Source: Streptomyces californicus
Lineage (GTDB): Bacteria > Actinomycetota > Actinomycetes > Streptomycetales > Streptomycetaceae
DNA length: 49,498 bases
Direction of reading: 5' to 3'
NCBI RefSeq assembly: GCF_000717645.1
Contig: NZ_JNZZ01000037.1
Location: 1-49,498, forward strand
Of this stretch, positions 25,201 through 33,542 are shown piece by piece. The notes under the pieces were generated by a model. It did no database searches and had not been told where the DNA came from. It saw only the letters and a program-made list of their open reading frames with translations. Made by a program: the position numbers and the translations under genes. Position 1 is the first letter of the stretch; each line of letters starts with the position of its first letter.

Positions 25201-25973
25201 GGGAGTTCGCCCAGGCGCTCGGCGGTGAGCTGAAGCGGCGCGCGGAGCTGCTCGGCGAGCTGGACTTCGCGGACTGGCACGAGCGGCACGCCCGGCAGGA
25301 GGCCCCGCAGGAGGTCTCCGGACGCGTGGCGGGCCGCCGTCCGCCGTCCGGCGCCGAACACCGGGGCGACCTGGACTCCCCGGCCACCGGCACCCTGCGG
25401 CTGCGCCCGGCCGCCGCCCGGACCGCCGACCCGGGGCCGTCCCCCCTGCCCCGCCTCGTCGTCCTCGCCGACGACTTCGACGCGTTGGTGGCCCCGGCGC
25501 TCGGCTCCCCCGGGCGGCCCGCCGCCGGCTCGGTGGTGCGGGCGCTGGAGGCCGTCGCCCGGGACGGCGGGCGGCTGGGGGTGCACCTCGTCGCCGCCTC
25601 CGCCCGCCCCGACCGCACCGAGGACACCGAGCCCGCCCGGAGCGCCCGGCTGCGCATCGTGCTCGACGCGCCGGTGCTGCCGCCGTCCCCGGACGAACCG
25701 GCCCCCGGCCGGGGCAGGCTGGGTCACCCGGACGGCCGCGTCACCCCGTTCCAGGGAGGTCGGGTCACCGGCCGCATCCCGCGCACGGCGACGCTGCGCC
25801 CCACCGTCGTGCCGCTGGAATGGGAGCGGATGGGCGATCCGCCGACCCGGCGCCCGGTGCGGGAGCTGGGCAACGGACCGACCGACCTGGCCCTGCTCGC
25901 CAGCGCGCTGGACCGGGCGGCGCGCTCGGTGAACGCCGAACGGCTCCCCGCGCTCGTCCCGTTCACCACCTGA
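22275..25973 (+). CDS. FHA-domain, FtsK/SpoIIIE (EccC-like) ATPase
   Basis: 1232 residues. After a short ubiquitin-like head comes an FHA domain at ~115-195 (RIGRSADADVPLDDPDVSRLH, then VADLGSTNGTSLDG), which binds phosphothreonine. A long disordered Pro/Gly/Ala linker follows. Residues ~415-690 resemble the first ATPase module of EccC/EssC proteins (LGLAGPRARLAGLARATVAQ, HSPLDLEIVLIS, WLGWLPHLRP), but its P-loop is degenerate. After a second linker, a second module has Walker A GPPGSGRTELL near residue 905 and Walker B LPRLVVLADDFDALV near 1063. It is probably a soluble DNA- or protein-pumping type ATPase linked to type VII-like or division functions; no membrane helix is evident, unlike canonical EccC. 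It is divergent from pkaA, so kinase-reader pairing is plausible. The ATG at 22275 has only a distant GAAGGGA. Confidence 0.85.
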   Translation: MQIRLTVLAPRSGQTPARTCDVLVTAPAGTALAAVASQLAAAVSGPESSQSGGAVVLHAGRERLDGHRIALGEPPLVDGAVLSLQVPGDEEATDDPVPAQLHVVAGPDAGGVHLLHGGQIRIGRSADADVPLDDPDVSRLHCAVTVADDGRVSVADLGSTNGTSLDGVEVRERPVRLVPGALLRLGESALRLAPGSPPPRLTTAPDGEGHLRVTRAETGHAARPPFGPGSPGHAAPGHGAPAPGTAFPAAVVSPPPSHSPAAPPSPGPETGGYGEAESRPERSGAGTGTHARGEQFADVPAPRRGIGAWARRFKGGAKAEQDAAGPAASDPYASAADGGPAGVRGSAASGSDAGPRGSSGGFDDPAGGPSGSGHLASPASPASPFSALPSAPEGTWPDPAAVLLTALGPGPRLWERRPDHPEALVVRLGTTDRAEVPSVPVTVGLREAGSLGLAGPRARLAGLARATVAQLAALHSPLDLEIVLISTDRSRTPEERRREWSWLGWLPHLRPTHGQDCRLLLAYEREQAEARAAELVRRLDEGPLGPGWPHLDRATLAEAARAHTGPHTVVVLDGDPGTAFLRETTARLAGAGAAAGIHLICLAETPAASPTSPVAATYEAACRASIAFRECGAVAMLSGDVATALRLLRTAGGQAAGHGTVAAVDAVSAAWAERFGRALAPLREEGSAALAGRPTTAALPPSARLLDELGLARATPASLMARWASTAEGRTCSTVPRAATAPPPRPEPDSPNSGRTLSAGPRVGPQRTAATSQDRDAGRTAYPAAGAPDPDRTPYPPPTARDSGRTPYPPLDSRDSGRTLHLGAQRSGPGAADAPGGSTATGADSVRVGSAATGATGAPDPGADGGAGAGITGPDGPGAGRPVLVLGAGPRGPLSVDLAVEGPHLLIEGPPGSGRTELLRAVAASLASAARPDRLGILLVDGAGGEQGDRGEGLLPCTELPHVFGHLVANDPVRMREFAQALGGELKRRAELLGELDFADWHERHARQEAPQEVSGRVAGRRPPSGAEHRGDLDSPATGTLRLRPAAARTADPGPSPLPRLVVLADDFDALVAPALGSPGRPAAGSVVRALEAVARDGGRLGVHLVAASARPDRTEDTEPARSARLRIVLDAPVLPPSPDEPAPGRGRLGHPDGRVTPFQGGRVTGRIPRTATLRPTVVPLEWERMGDPPTRRPVRELGNGPTDLALLASALDRAARSVNAERLPALVPFTT

Positions 25974-26283
25974 CACCACCCACGGAAGACTCGTCGAGCG
26001 AACGCCCCACCGAGACGGCGCCGTTCAGCTACGCCAACCCGAACACGCCTGCCCCGTAGCCCAGTTGCGTGCCGAACCAGGAGGTCGGAAGCGCCGCCCC
26101 TACCCCTTCCCCGATCACCTTCCGACATGCCCTGACTTGACGTCACGAGGCCATCACAATCAGCCCGTTGGGCCCATCGGCGGTATTGCGGGGCAGGTGC
26201 GCCGGGCGTAGGACTGTGCGCACGGACGACGTGGTCCGGACACGTCGCCGTGGCCGGGCCCGTACGGAAGAGACGGGGCAGGA
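25974..26283. other. 310-bp gap upstream of the sugar ABC operon
   Basis: No gene with coding bias is seen on either strand. A TTGACG hexamer at 26137-26142 could be a -35, but no convincing -10 follows at 16-18 bp. I found no clear LacI/ROK-type palindrome, which would be expected for a sugar operon. Confidence 0.35.
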
Positions 26284-27648
26284 ATGCGCACAACCTTCTC
26301 GATACGCAGGGCCGCGCTCGTGTTCACGGCGGTCGGCGCTCTGGCGCTCACCGGCTGCGGAGGCGACGGCGACGGCAAGAAGAAGACGGACGACGGTTCC
26401 GGGAAGGGCACGGACAGCGCGTCCACGGTGACCCTGCCGAAGCTGGACGGGGAGAACGTCTCCGTCGCGGCGGTGTGGACCGGGCCCGAGCAGGAGAACT
26501 TCACCAAGGTCCTGGACGAGTTCGAGAAGCGTACGGGCGCGAGCGTCACCTTCGTCCCGGCGCAGGACCCGATCATCAACTTCCTGGGGACGAAGATCGC
26601 GGGCAAGCAGCCGCCGGACGTGGCGATGATCCCGCAGGTCGGCGCCGTCCAGCAGGCGGCCGCGAAGAAGTGGGCCAAGCCGGTCGGAGCCGAGGCGAAG
26701 GCCCAGCTGGAGAAGAACTACGCGCAGGTCTGGCAGGACCTCGGCGCGGTGGACGGCACCCAGTACGGGGTGTACTTCAAGGCCGCGAACAAGTCGCTGA
26801 TCTGGTACAACGCCGCCGCGTTCGACAACGCCGGAGCCAGTGAGCCGAAGACCTGGAAGGACTTCCTGACGACGGCGGAGACCGTCTCCGCCTCGGGCGT
26901 CACCCCGGTCTCGGTGGGCGGCGCGGACGGCTGGACCCTCACCGACTGGTTCGAGAACGTCTACCTGTCGCAGGCGGGCCCGGAGAAGTACGACCGGCTG
27001 GCCCAGCACGAGATCCCGTGGACCGACCCGTCCGTGAAGGAGGCGCTGGCCACGCTCGCCGAGCTGTTCGGCAAGCCGGAACTGATCGCGGGCGGCGCCG
27101 ACGGGGCGCTCCAGACGGAGTTCCCGGCCTCGGTGACCCAGACGTTCACCGGGGGCGACCAGCCCAAGGGCGCGATGGTCTTCGAAGGCGACTTCGTCTC
27201 CATCAACATCGCGCAGACCGAGGCGAAGATCGGTACGGACGCCAAGGTCTTCCCGTTCCCGGCGGTCGGCGCGGACTCCCCCGTGGTGACCGGCGGCGAC
27301 GCGGCCGTGGCGCTGAAGGAGACCAAGGGCGCGCAGGCGCTGCTGACCTGGCTGGCCTCGGCCGACGCGGCGCGGATCTGGGCCGGGGCGGGCGGGTTCA
27401 TCTCCCCGAACAAGGGCCTGGACCTGAAGGCGTACCCGAACGACGTGCAGCGCACGATGGCGCAGGCGCTCATCGACGCGGGCGACGACGTCCGGTTCGA
27501 CATGTCCGACCAGGCCCCGCAGTCGTTCGGCGGGACGCCCGGCAAGGGCGAGTGGAAGATCCTCCAGGACTTCCTGAAGAACCCGAAGGACATCGCGGGG
27601 ACCCAGAAGAAGCTGGAGTCCGAAGCGGCCAAGGCGTACAAGAGCTGA
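26284..27648 (+). CDS. ABC transporter extracellular solute-binding lipoprotein (sugar type, family 1)
   Basis: 454 residues. Lipoprotein signal MRTTFSIRRAALVFTAVGAL ends with the lipobox ALTGC, so it is anchored to the outer face of the membrane. Mature features of carbohydrate-binding proteins: FTKVLDEFEKRTGASVTFVP, PDVAMIPQVG, GVYFKAANKSLIWYNAAAF, GAMVFEGDFVS, and C-terminal AARIWAGAGGFISPNKGLD. It delivers an unidentified oligosaccharide or alpha-glucoside-like substrate to the two permeases encoded just downstream (4 bp and then a 4-bp overlap). No ATPase gene is in the operon. Confidence 0.94.
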   Translation: MRTTFSIRRAALVFTAVGALALTGCGGDGDGKKKTDDGSGKGTDSASTVTLPKLDGENVSVAAVWTGPEQENFTKVLDEFEKRTGASVTFVPAQDPIINFLGTKIAGKQPPDVAMIPQVGAVQQAAAKKWAKPVGAEAKAQLEKNYAQVWQDLGAVDGTQYGVYFKAANKSLIWYNAAAFDNAGASEPKTWKDFLTTAETVSASGVTPVSVGGADGWTLTDWFENVYLSQAGPEKYDRLAQHEIPWTDPSVKEALATLAELFGKPELIAGGADGALQTEFPASVTQTFTGGDQPKGAMVFEGDFVSINIAQTEAKIGTDAKVFPFPAVGADSPVVTGGDAAVALKETKGAQALLTWLASADAARIWAGAGGFISPNKGLDLKAYPNDVQRTMAQALIDAGDDVRFDMSDQAPQSFGGTPGKGEWKILQDFLKNPKDIAGTQKKLESEAAKAYKS

Positions 27649-27652
27649 CGCC

Positions 27653-29038
27653 GTGACGACAGCGACCGCGGGAGGCGCCGGTGCGGCGCCTCCCGCCGAC
27701 GAGACGAGTCCGCGCCGCCCGTCCCCGGAGCCGGAGAAGCCCGGCCGGGGCGTGACCGGCACCCGCAGGGTGGTCGCGGCGGTGTTCCTGCTGCCCGCAC
27801 TGGTGCTGCTGGGCGCACTGGTGGTCTATCCGATCGGCTACTCCGTCTACCGGTCCTTCTTCGACCAAGCCGGAACCGGGTTCGCCGGGTTCGACAACTA
27901 CACCGCGCTCTTCACCGACGACACGATCCTCACGGCGGTGAAGAACAACGCGATCTGGGTGGTCTTCGCCCCCACCGTCGCCACCGCGCTGGGTCTGATC
28001 TTCGCGGTGCTGACCGAACGCATCCGCTGGGGCACGGCGTTCAAGCTGATCGTCTTCATGCCGATGGCGATCTCGATGCTGGCGGCGGGCATCATCTTCC
28101 GGCTGGTGTACGACCAGGCCCCCGAGCGGGGTGTCGCCAACGCGGTGGCGGTGGGCGTCCACGACACGTTCAACGCGTCCGCCGGCTTCCCGAAGGCGCG
28201 CCCGCTGCCCGTGCACCCGCTGAAGAAGGGCGAGGGCGGCGCGTACCTGTCCAAGGAGCCGATCCGGGCCGGGCAGCCGCTGCTGGTGCCGCTGGTGGGC
28301 GTGGCCCCGGCGAAGATGCCGGGCGACGCGCGGCCGGCCCAGGGCTCCCCGGCCGCCTCGGGCGACGGGATCTCCGGCACGGCCTGGCTGGACTTCACCC
28401 GGGGCGGCGGCGGGAAGCCGAACGTCGTCGATCCGAAGGAGCTGGGGCTCAAGGGCCTCAAGGTCGAGGCGGTGCGGGACGGGAAGGTCGTCGCGAGCGC
28501 AACGGCCGGGGCGGACGGCGTGTTCACCCTGCCCGCCTCGGCGGACGGGGCACAACTGCGGCTGCCCGCCGACAACTTCCGCGAGCCGTACAACGGGGTG
28601 GACTGGCTCGGCCCGTCCCTGGTGACGCCCGGCATCATCGGCAGCTACGTGTGGATGTGGGCCGGGTTCGCGATGGTGCTGATCGCGGCGGGACTGGCCG
28701 GTCTGCCGCGCGAACTGCTGGAGGCGGCCCGGGTGGACGGGGCCAACGAGTGGCAGGTGTTCCGCCGGATCACGGTGCCGATGCTGGCGCCGGTGCTGGC
28801 GGTGGTCCTGGTGACGCTGATGATCAACGTGCTGAAGGTCTTCGACCTGGTGTTCATCATCGCGCCGGGCTCCTCCCAGGACGACGCGAACGTCCTGGCG
28901 CTCCAGCTGTACCGGTCCTCGTTCGGCACGGACGCGGACCTCGGGATCGGCAGCGCCATCGCGGTGCTCCTGCTGCTGCTGGTGATCCCGGTGATGCTGT
29001 TCAACATCCGGCGCATCCGGAAGGAGGGGCGGCGATGA
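27653..29038 (+). CDS. Sugar ABC transporter permease, MalF-type with large extracytoplasmic insert
   Basis: 461 residues from GTG 27653, well above the ~300 of most Streptomyces MalF-type permeases. Membrane helices near 38-60, 97-118 and 128-150 are followed by a ~170-residue hydrophilic insert (~150-322), then the C-terminal helices and the EAA loop LLEAARVDGANEWQVFRRIT that contacts the ATPase. The insert occupies the place of the E. coli MalF P2 loop. It contains a stretch (LKGLKVEAVRDGKVVASATA, then GVFTLPA) reminiscent of a CarboxypepD_reg/SdrD-B beta-sandwich, so it may help dock the binding protein. Energy is probably supplied by the shared ATPase MsiK, as is usual in Streptomyces. 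Confidence 0.92.
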   Translation: MTTATAGGAGAAPPADETSPRRPSPEPEKPGRGVTGTRRVVAAVFLLPALVLLGALVVYPIGYSVYRSFFDQAGTGFAGFDNYTALFTDDTILTAVKNNAIWVVFAPTVATALGLIFAVLTERIRWGTAFKLIVFMPMAISMLAAGIIFRLVYDQAPERGVANAVAVGVHDTFNASAGFPKARPLPVHPLKKGEGGAYLSKEPIRAGQPLLVPLVGVAPAKMPGDARPAQGSPAASGDGISGTAWLDFTRGGGGKPNVVDPKELGLKGLKVEAVRDGKVVASATAGADGVFTLPASADGAQLRLPADNFREPYNGVDWLGPSLVTPGIIGSYVWMWAGFAMVLIAAGLAGLPRELLEAARVDGANEWQVFRRITVPMLAPVLAVVLVTLMINVLKVFDLVFIIAPGSSQDDANVLALQLYRSSFGTDADLGIGSAIAVLLLLLVIPVMLFNIRRIRKEGRR

Positions 29039-29976
29039 GCGGCGCACCGAACGTGGACTCCGCGCGCCCCGGCCGCCGGAGGGCGGGCTCCCCGGGGACC
29101 GGCCGGCCCGAGGCGCCGAAGGCCGGGCGGTCTCTCGGGGCGCGGATCGCCGCCGGGGCCGGCGGCGGGGCGATGCGGGTCTTCCTGATCCTGGTCGCCC
29201 TGTTCTGGCTGATGCCCACCGTCGGCCTGCTGCTGTCCTCGCTGCGCGGACCGCAGGACATCGCGGCGACCGGCTGGTGGAAGGTCTTCACCGCCCCCTC
29301 CGAGCTCACCTTCGACAACTACCAACGGCTGCTGGACAATGCGACGATCACCGGGTCGCTCGGCAGCACGATCATGATCACCGTGCCGTCCACCCTGCTG
29401 GTGGTGGTGATCGGCTCGCTCGCCGGATACGCCTTCGCGTGGATGGAGTTCCCCGGCCGGGACTGGTGGTTCCTGCTGGTCGTCGGCCTGTTGGTGGTGC
29501 CGGTGCAGGTCGCGCTGATCCCGGTGTCCGAACTGTTCGGCACCATCGGGATATTCGAGACGACGCTCGGCGTGGTGCTGTTCCACACCGCGTTCGGCCT
29601 GCCGTTCGCGATCTTCCTGCTGCGGAACTTCTTCGCGGAGATCCCCCGCGAACTCCTGGAGGCCGCCCGGCTCGACGGGGCGGGCGAGATCCGCCTCTTC
29701 ACCCGGGTGGTGATGCCGCTCGGCGGTCCCGCGATCGCCTCGCTCGGGATCTTCCAGTTCCTCTGGGTGTGGAACGACATGCTGGTCGCCCTGATCTTCG
29801 CGGACTCCGACGCGCCGCCGATCACCGTGGCGCTCCAGCAGCAGGTACGCCAGTTCGGCAACAACATCGACGTGCTCGCGCCCGGCGCGTTCGTGTCGAT
29901 GGTGATCCCGCTGGCGGTGTTCTTCGCCTTCCAGCGGCAGTTCGTCTCCGGCGTGATGGCGGGCGCCGTCAAGTAA
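29035..29976 (+). CDS. Sugar ABC transporter permease, MalG-type
   Basis: 313 residues. The ATG overlaps the upstream TGA (ATGA) and is preceded by AAGGAGG. After a ~45-residue basic head there are six membrane helices and the EAA motif LLEAARLDGAGEIRLFTRVV. C-terminal FVSGVMAGAVK is the usual end of MalG-like permeases. It forms the heteromeric channel with the MalF-type subunit. The operon ends at the terminator at 30013-30048. Confidence 0.96.
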   Translation: MSGAPNVDSARPGRRRAGSPGTGRPEAPKAGRSLGARIAAGAGGGAMRVFLILVALFWLMPTVGLLLSSLRGPQDIAATGWWKVFTAPSELTFDNYQRLLDNATITGSLGSTIMITVPSTLLVVVIGSLAGYAFAWMEFPGRDWWFLLVVGLLVVPVQVALIPVSELFGTIGIFETTLGVVLFHTAFGLPFAIFLLRNFFAEIPRELLEAARLDGAGEIRLFTRVVMPLGGPAIASLGIFQFLWVWNDMLVALIFADSDAPPITVALQQQVRQFGNNIDVLAPGAFVSMVIPLAVFFAFQRQFVSGVMAGAVK

Positions 29977-30012
29977 TCGCCCACCACGAAAACGTACAGA
30001 CGTACGTCAACA

Positions 30013-30048
30013 CGAAGCGGCCCTGTTCCCCGGAACCGGGCCGCTTCG
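30013..30048 (+). terminator. Terminator of the sugar ABC operon
   Basis: CGAAGCGGCCC, T, GTTCC pairs with GGAAC, C, GGGCCGCTTCG: 16 paired bases with one internal mismatch and a minimal loop, starting 37 bp after the last permease stop. Confidence 0.88.
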
Positions 30049-30150
30049 GCGTCCCCGTCCCCCGATCGGCACGCCCGGCGTAACCCTGTCATTCCATCCG
30101 ACGTTTGCGCTCTGCCTGGCTTCCGCGAACGATCGACCCCTGGATGTGTA

Positions 30151-32376
30151 GTGCCCCGGTTCTCCGTCATCGTGCCCGCGTTCCGGGTCCAGGCGTATCT
30201 GCACGCGTGTCTGGACTCGGTACTGGCCCAGTCCTTCAAGGACCACGAGGTCATCGTGGTCGACGACTGCTCCCCCGACGCCTGCGGGCCGATCGCCGAC
30301 GAGTACGCCCGCCGGGACCACCGCCTCACCGCTCTCCACCTGCCGCGCAACACCGGGCTGGGCCCGGCCCGCAACGCCGGGATGGCCCGGGCCGCCGGCG
30401 ACTACCTCGTCTTCCTCGACGGCGACGACACCCTGCTGCCGGACGCGCTCCAGTCCATCGCCGACCGCATCGACGCGACCGGCGAGCCCGACGTCCTGAT
30501 GTACGACTACGCCCGTACGTACTGGACCGGCCGCAGCGTCCGCAACGTCCTCGGCTCCTACCTCGACGAGGACGGACCCGCCCGCTTCCGGCTCACCGAG
30601 CGCCCCGAACTGCTGCGCCTCCTCATGGTCGTCTGGAACAAGGCGTACCGCCGCGCGTTCGTCGAGGCCGAAGGGTTCGCCTTCCCGCCCGGCTACTACG
30701 AGGACACCCCCTGGACCTACCCGGTGCTGATGTCGGCCGGGTCGATCGCGGTCCTCGACGCCGTCTGCGTCTCCTACCGGCAGCGGCGGCGCGGCAACAT
30801 CCTCTCGACCACCAGCGAGAAGCACTTCGACGTCTTCGACCAGTACGACCGGGTCTTCGCCTTCATCGACTCCCGCCCCGAACTCGCCCTGTGGCGACCG
30901 GTGATATTCCGGCGCATGCTGGACCACTTCTCCGCCCTGTACGCCTCCCCGGACCGGCTGCCCCTCCACCGCCGCGCCGCGTTCTTCCGCCGCGCCACCG
31001 CCGCCTGCCGCCGCCACCACACCCCCGGCGCCCCGGCCCCCCGCCGGGCCCTGCTCCGCCACGGCCTGCTGCGGCTCGGCGCGCGGCGCACCTACCGGGC
31101 CCTGTCGCTCGCCCAGCGCCTCGGCGGCCGGCTGCGCGCGGGCGCCGCCGCCGTCCGCCGGACGGTGCGGGGCGTCGCCCTGCGGACGCACTACCGCGTC
31201 CAGAGACTGCTGCCGCTGCGCCCCCGCGACGCGGCCTTCGCCACCCGGGGCGGCCGGGGGTACACGGGCGACCCGGCGGCGATCGAGGCCCGGGTCCGCG
31301 AGCTGGTCCCGGGGGCGCGGACGGCCTGGATCTGCCGGCCCGCCGACGCCCACACCGTGCCGGGCGGCACCCGGCGCCTCGCCCCCGGCACGTTCGCCCA
31401 CTGGACGGCCCTGGCCCGCTCCGCGTACCTGGTGAACGACGGCGCCCTCGACCGGGGGCTGGTCAAGCGGCGGGGCCAGACCGTGGTGCAGACCCACGAG
31501 GGCACACCGCTGCGGACCGAGGGCACCGACCTGCTGGACCGGCCGGCCGCCGCCGGGTCCACCGACTTCGAGGGACTGCTGCGCGATGTGGACGCCTGGG
31601 ACTTCGCCCTCTCGGCGAACCCGCACTCCACCCTCGTACAGGAGCGCGCCTATCCGTCCGCGTACACGACGCTGGAGTACGGCGCGCCGCGCAACGACGT
31701 CTACCACCGCACCGGACCGGCGGACGTGGCCCGGCTGCGGGAGGCGCTGGGCGTTCCGGAGGACGCCGTCGCCCTGCTGTACGCCCCGGTGCCCCGCGAC
31801 TACCGGAGGATCCAGCGGCCCGCGCTCGACCTGGAGCGGCTGCTCCAGGTGCTCGGCCCTCGGTTCGTGGTGCTGAACCGGGCGCCCCGTCCGGCGGGTC
31901 CCGGAGTCCGCGCCCCGCACCCCCGGATCATCGACGTCAGCGCCCACCGGTCGGTGGAGACGACGGCGCTCGCCTCGGACGCGCTGATCACCGACTACGC
32001 GTCGCTGATGTTCGACTACGTCAACCTGGACCGCCCGGTGGTGCTGCACCTGGAGGACGTCGAGGCGTACGAGGCGGCCCGGGGCACGTACTTCGACGTC
32101 ACCGCGTTCCCGCCCGGCATCGTGGCCCGGAGCCAGGACGAGCTGCTCGACGTCTTAACCACGGACCACTGGCGCGGCTCCCACGCGGCGCGGCTGCGGG
32201 CCGCCTTCCGGGCCCGGTTCTGCCCGTACGACGACGGGTACGCCGCCGAGCGGGTGGTGCGGCGGGTCTTCCTCAAGGAGACCGACGGGCTGCCGCTGCC
32301 GGTGCCGTACGCCGCCCGCCGGACGCCTGCGGCCCTGCCCGCCCAGGACGGGGCCGGGGCGGGCGTGCAGGGCTGA
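30151..32376 (+). CDS. GT2 glycosyltransferase fused to a degenerate TagF (CDP-glycerol glycerophosphotransferase) domain; TTA codon
   Basis: 741 residues from GTG 30151. Residues 1-~230 are a GT2 domain with intact motifs: FSVIVPAFRVQAYLHACLDS, VIVVDDCSPD, GLGPARNAGMARAAGDYLVF and the acidic LDGDD. A basic linker follows. Residues ~390-725 are a TagF domain (VNDGALDRGLV, YASLMFDYVNLDRPVV, RGTYFDV), but the normal WHG motif is THEG (QTHEGTP near 445). The second histidine motif (RxH) is replaced by VVLNRAPRP near 573, so both catalytic histidines are missing. Codon 669 is TTA (32155-32157), a rare leucine codon read by the bldA tRNA in Streptomyces. It is probably part of wall glycopolymer synthesis on the cytoplasmic face. 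It is convergent with the operon at 32400-39984. Confidence 0.88.
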   Translation: MPRFSVIVPAFRVQAYLHACLDSVLAQSFKDHEVIVVDDCSPDACGPIADEYARRDHRLTALHLPRNTGLGPARNAGMARAAGDYLVFLDGDDTLLPDALQSIADRIDATGEPDVLMYDYARTYWTGRSVRNVLGSYLDEDGPARFRLTERPELLRLLMVVWNKAYRRAFVEAEGFAFPPGYYEDTPWTYPVLMSAGSIAVLDAVCVSYRQRRRGNILSTTSEKHFDVFDQYDRVFAFIDSRPELALWRPVIFRRMLDHFSALYASPDRLPLHRRAAFFRRATAACRRHHTPGAPAPRRALLRHGLLRLGARRTYRALSLAQRLGGRLRAGAAAVRRTVRGVALRTHYRVQRLLPLRPRDAAFATRGGRGYTGDPAAIEARVRELVPGARTAWICRPADAHTVPGGTRRLAPGTFAHWTALARSAYLVNDGALDRGLVKRRGQTVVQTHEGTPLRTEGTDLLDRPAAAGSTDFEGLLRDVDAWDFALSANPHSTLVQERAYPSAYTTLEYGAPRNDVYHRTGPADVARLREALGVPEDAVALLYAPVPRDYRRIQRPALDLERLLQVLGPRFVVLNRAPRPAGPGVRAPHPRIIDVSAHRSVETTALASDALITDYASLMFDYVNLDRPVVLHLEDVEAYEAARGTYFDVTAFPPGIVARSQDELLDVLTTDHWRGSHAARLRAAFRARFCPYDDGYAAERVVRRVFLKETDGLPLPVPYAARRTPAALPAQDGAGAGVQG

Positions 32377-32383
32377 ACGCCCC

Positions 32384-32405
32384 CGCTGAACACGGGTGTT
32401 CAGCG
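32384..32405. terminator. Bidirectional hairpin between convergent glycosyltransferase genes
   Basis: CGCTGAACAC (32384-32393) pairs perfectly with GTGTTCAGCG (32396-32405). It sits 8 bp after the plus-strand stop and overlaps the last codons of the minus-strand gene. The loop is tight and there is no T-tract. Confidence 0.55.
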
Positions 32406-33542
32406 CTCCAGGAACGCGAACAGCTCCTCCCAGCGGCGCAGCGTCTCCGGTTCGGAGAACCGCTGGACGCCGGAGCGGGCACGGGCGCCGAGAGCGTCGC
32501 GCAGCCGGGGGTTGCCGGTGAGCCGCAGCAGCCGGTCGGCGAGGGCGGCGATGTCCCCGGCCGGCGCCAGGAGCCCGTCCTCGCCGTCGCGGACGATCTC
32601 GCGGACGCCGGGCGCGCAGTCGAAGGCGGCGCACGGGACGCCGCTGGCCATCGCCTCCAGCAGGGCTAGCGGGAAGCCCTCGCCCCGGGAGGACTGGACG
32701 AAGACGGAGGCGTCCGCGAGGGCGCGCTCCACGTCGTCGGTGCGGCCCATCCACTCCACGGAGCCGTCGAGGCCGAGCCCGGTGCACCGCGCCTTGAGCG
32801 CGGCCTCGTCCTCGCCCGCCCCGTGGACGCGCAGCCGCCAGTCGGGGCGGGCGGGGGCGACCAGCGCCCAGGTGTCCAGGAGGAGGTCGATGCCCTTCTG
32901 GTCGCTGAGCCGGCCAATGCTGGCGACGGTCTTCGCGGTGCGCGGGGAGGGGACGGCGGGGAGGCGGGCGAGGGCGTTGGGCAGGAAGCCGACGTTGTTC
33001 ATGCCGTCGCCGGCCCACCGGTCGGCGTCCTCCTCGGTGAGGACGAGCCAGTGGTCCAGCTCCTTGTAGTGGTTCCTGATCCAGCGGTAGCGGTGGCTCG
33101 CGCGGGAGTAGTCGTAGGACTCGTGGCTCATGCCGATGACCCGGAGCCCGCTGGTGTCGGCCTCCCCGACCCACTCCATCGCCCAGACCTGGGTGACGAT
33201 GACGACGGCGCCGGGCCGGGCGTCGGCGAAGATCCCGGAGAGCCGGGCGACCGCCCGCTTCTTCGCGGCGAGGCGGGCGGCCTCCTTGCGCCGGGTGGGG
33301 ACGCGGAAGCGGTCGCGGACCCCCTGGGGCGTCCAGGGGGTCGGGGGGTGTGCGGGGTAGAGGGCGGTGACCGGGTGGGCGGGCCGCTCGGGCAGCGCCA
33401 TGGTGAGGTCGGAGGCGTGGATGCCGATGGCGTGGATCCGGTGGCCCCGGTCGGCGAAGAGGCGGGCGGTCTGGTGCATCCAGCCGGTGACGCCGCCGAG
33501 TTCGTCGGTGCTGTTGGAGACGATGAAGATGTCGCGGCTCAT
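32400..33542 (-). CDS. Glycosyltransferase, GT4 family
   Basis: 380 residues, GT-B fold. The N-terminal half begins MSRDIFIVSNSTDELGGVTG with the sugar-acceptor loop and GMSHESYDYSR. The C-terminal nucleotide-sugar half contains VASIGRLSDQKGIDLLLDTW, VEWMGRTDDVERAL and the E-x7-E motif in SRGEGFPLALLEAMASGVP. It is a retaining glycosyltransferase using an NDP-sugar, probably adding a sugar to the wall polymer or its linkage unit. The ATG overlaps the TGA of the upstream TagF gene by 4 bp, making it the last gene of a three-gene operon. Confidence 0.93.
   Translation of the reverse strand: MSRDIFIVSNSTDELGGVTGWMHQTARLFADRGHRIHAIGIHASDLTMALPERPAHPVTALYPAHPPTPWTPQGVRDRFRVPTRRKEAARLAAKKRAVARLSGIFADARPGAVVIVTQVWAMEWVGEADTSGLRVIGMSHESYDYSRASHRYRWIRNHYKELDHWLVLTEEDADRWAGDGMNNVGFLPNALARLPAVPSPRTAKTVASIGRLSDQKGIDLLLDTWALVAPARPDWRLRVHGAGEDEAALKARCTGLGLDGSVEWMGRTDDVERALADASVFVQSSRGEGFPLALLEAMASGVPCAAFDCAPGVREIVRDGEDGLLAPAGDIAALADRLLRLTGNPRLRDALGARARSGVQRFSEPETLRRWEELFAFLER

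Noticed and set aside
22116..25979. A 1287-residue minus-strand frame opposite the FHA-ATPase gene
   Set aside because: Arg/Gly/Ala-rich shadow frame. The plus frame has FHA and Walker motifs and correct third-position bias.
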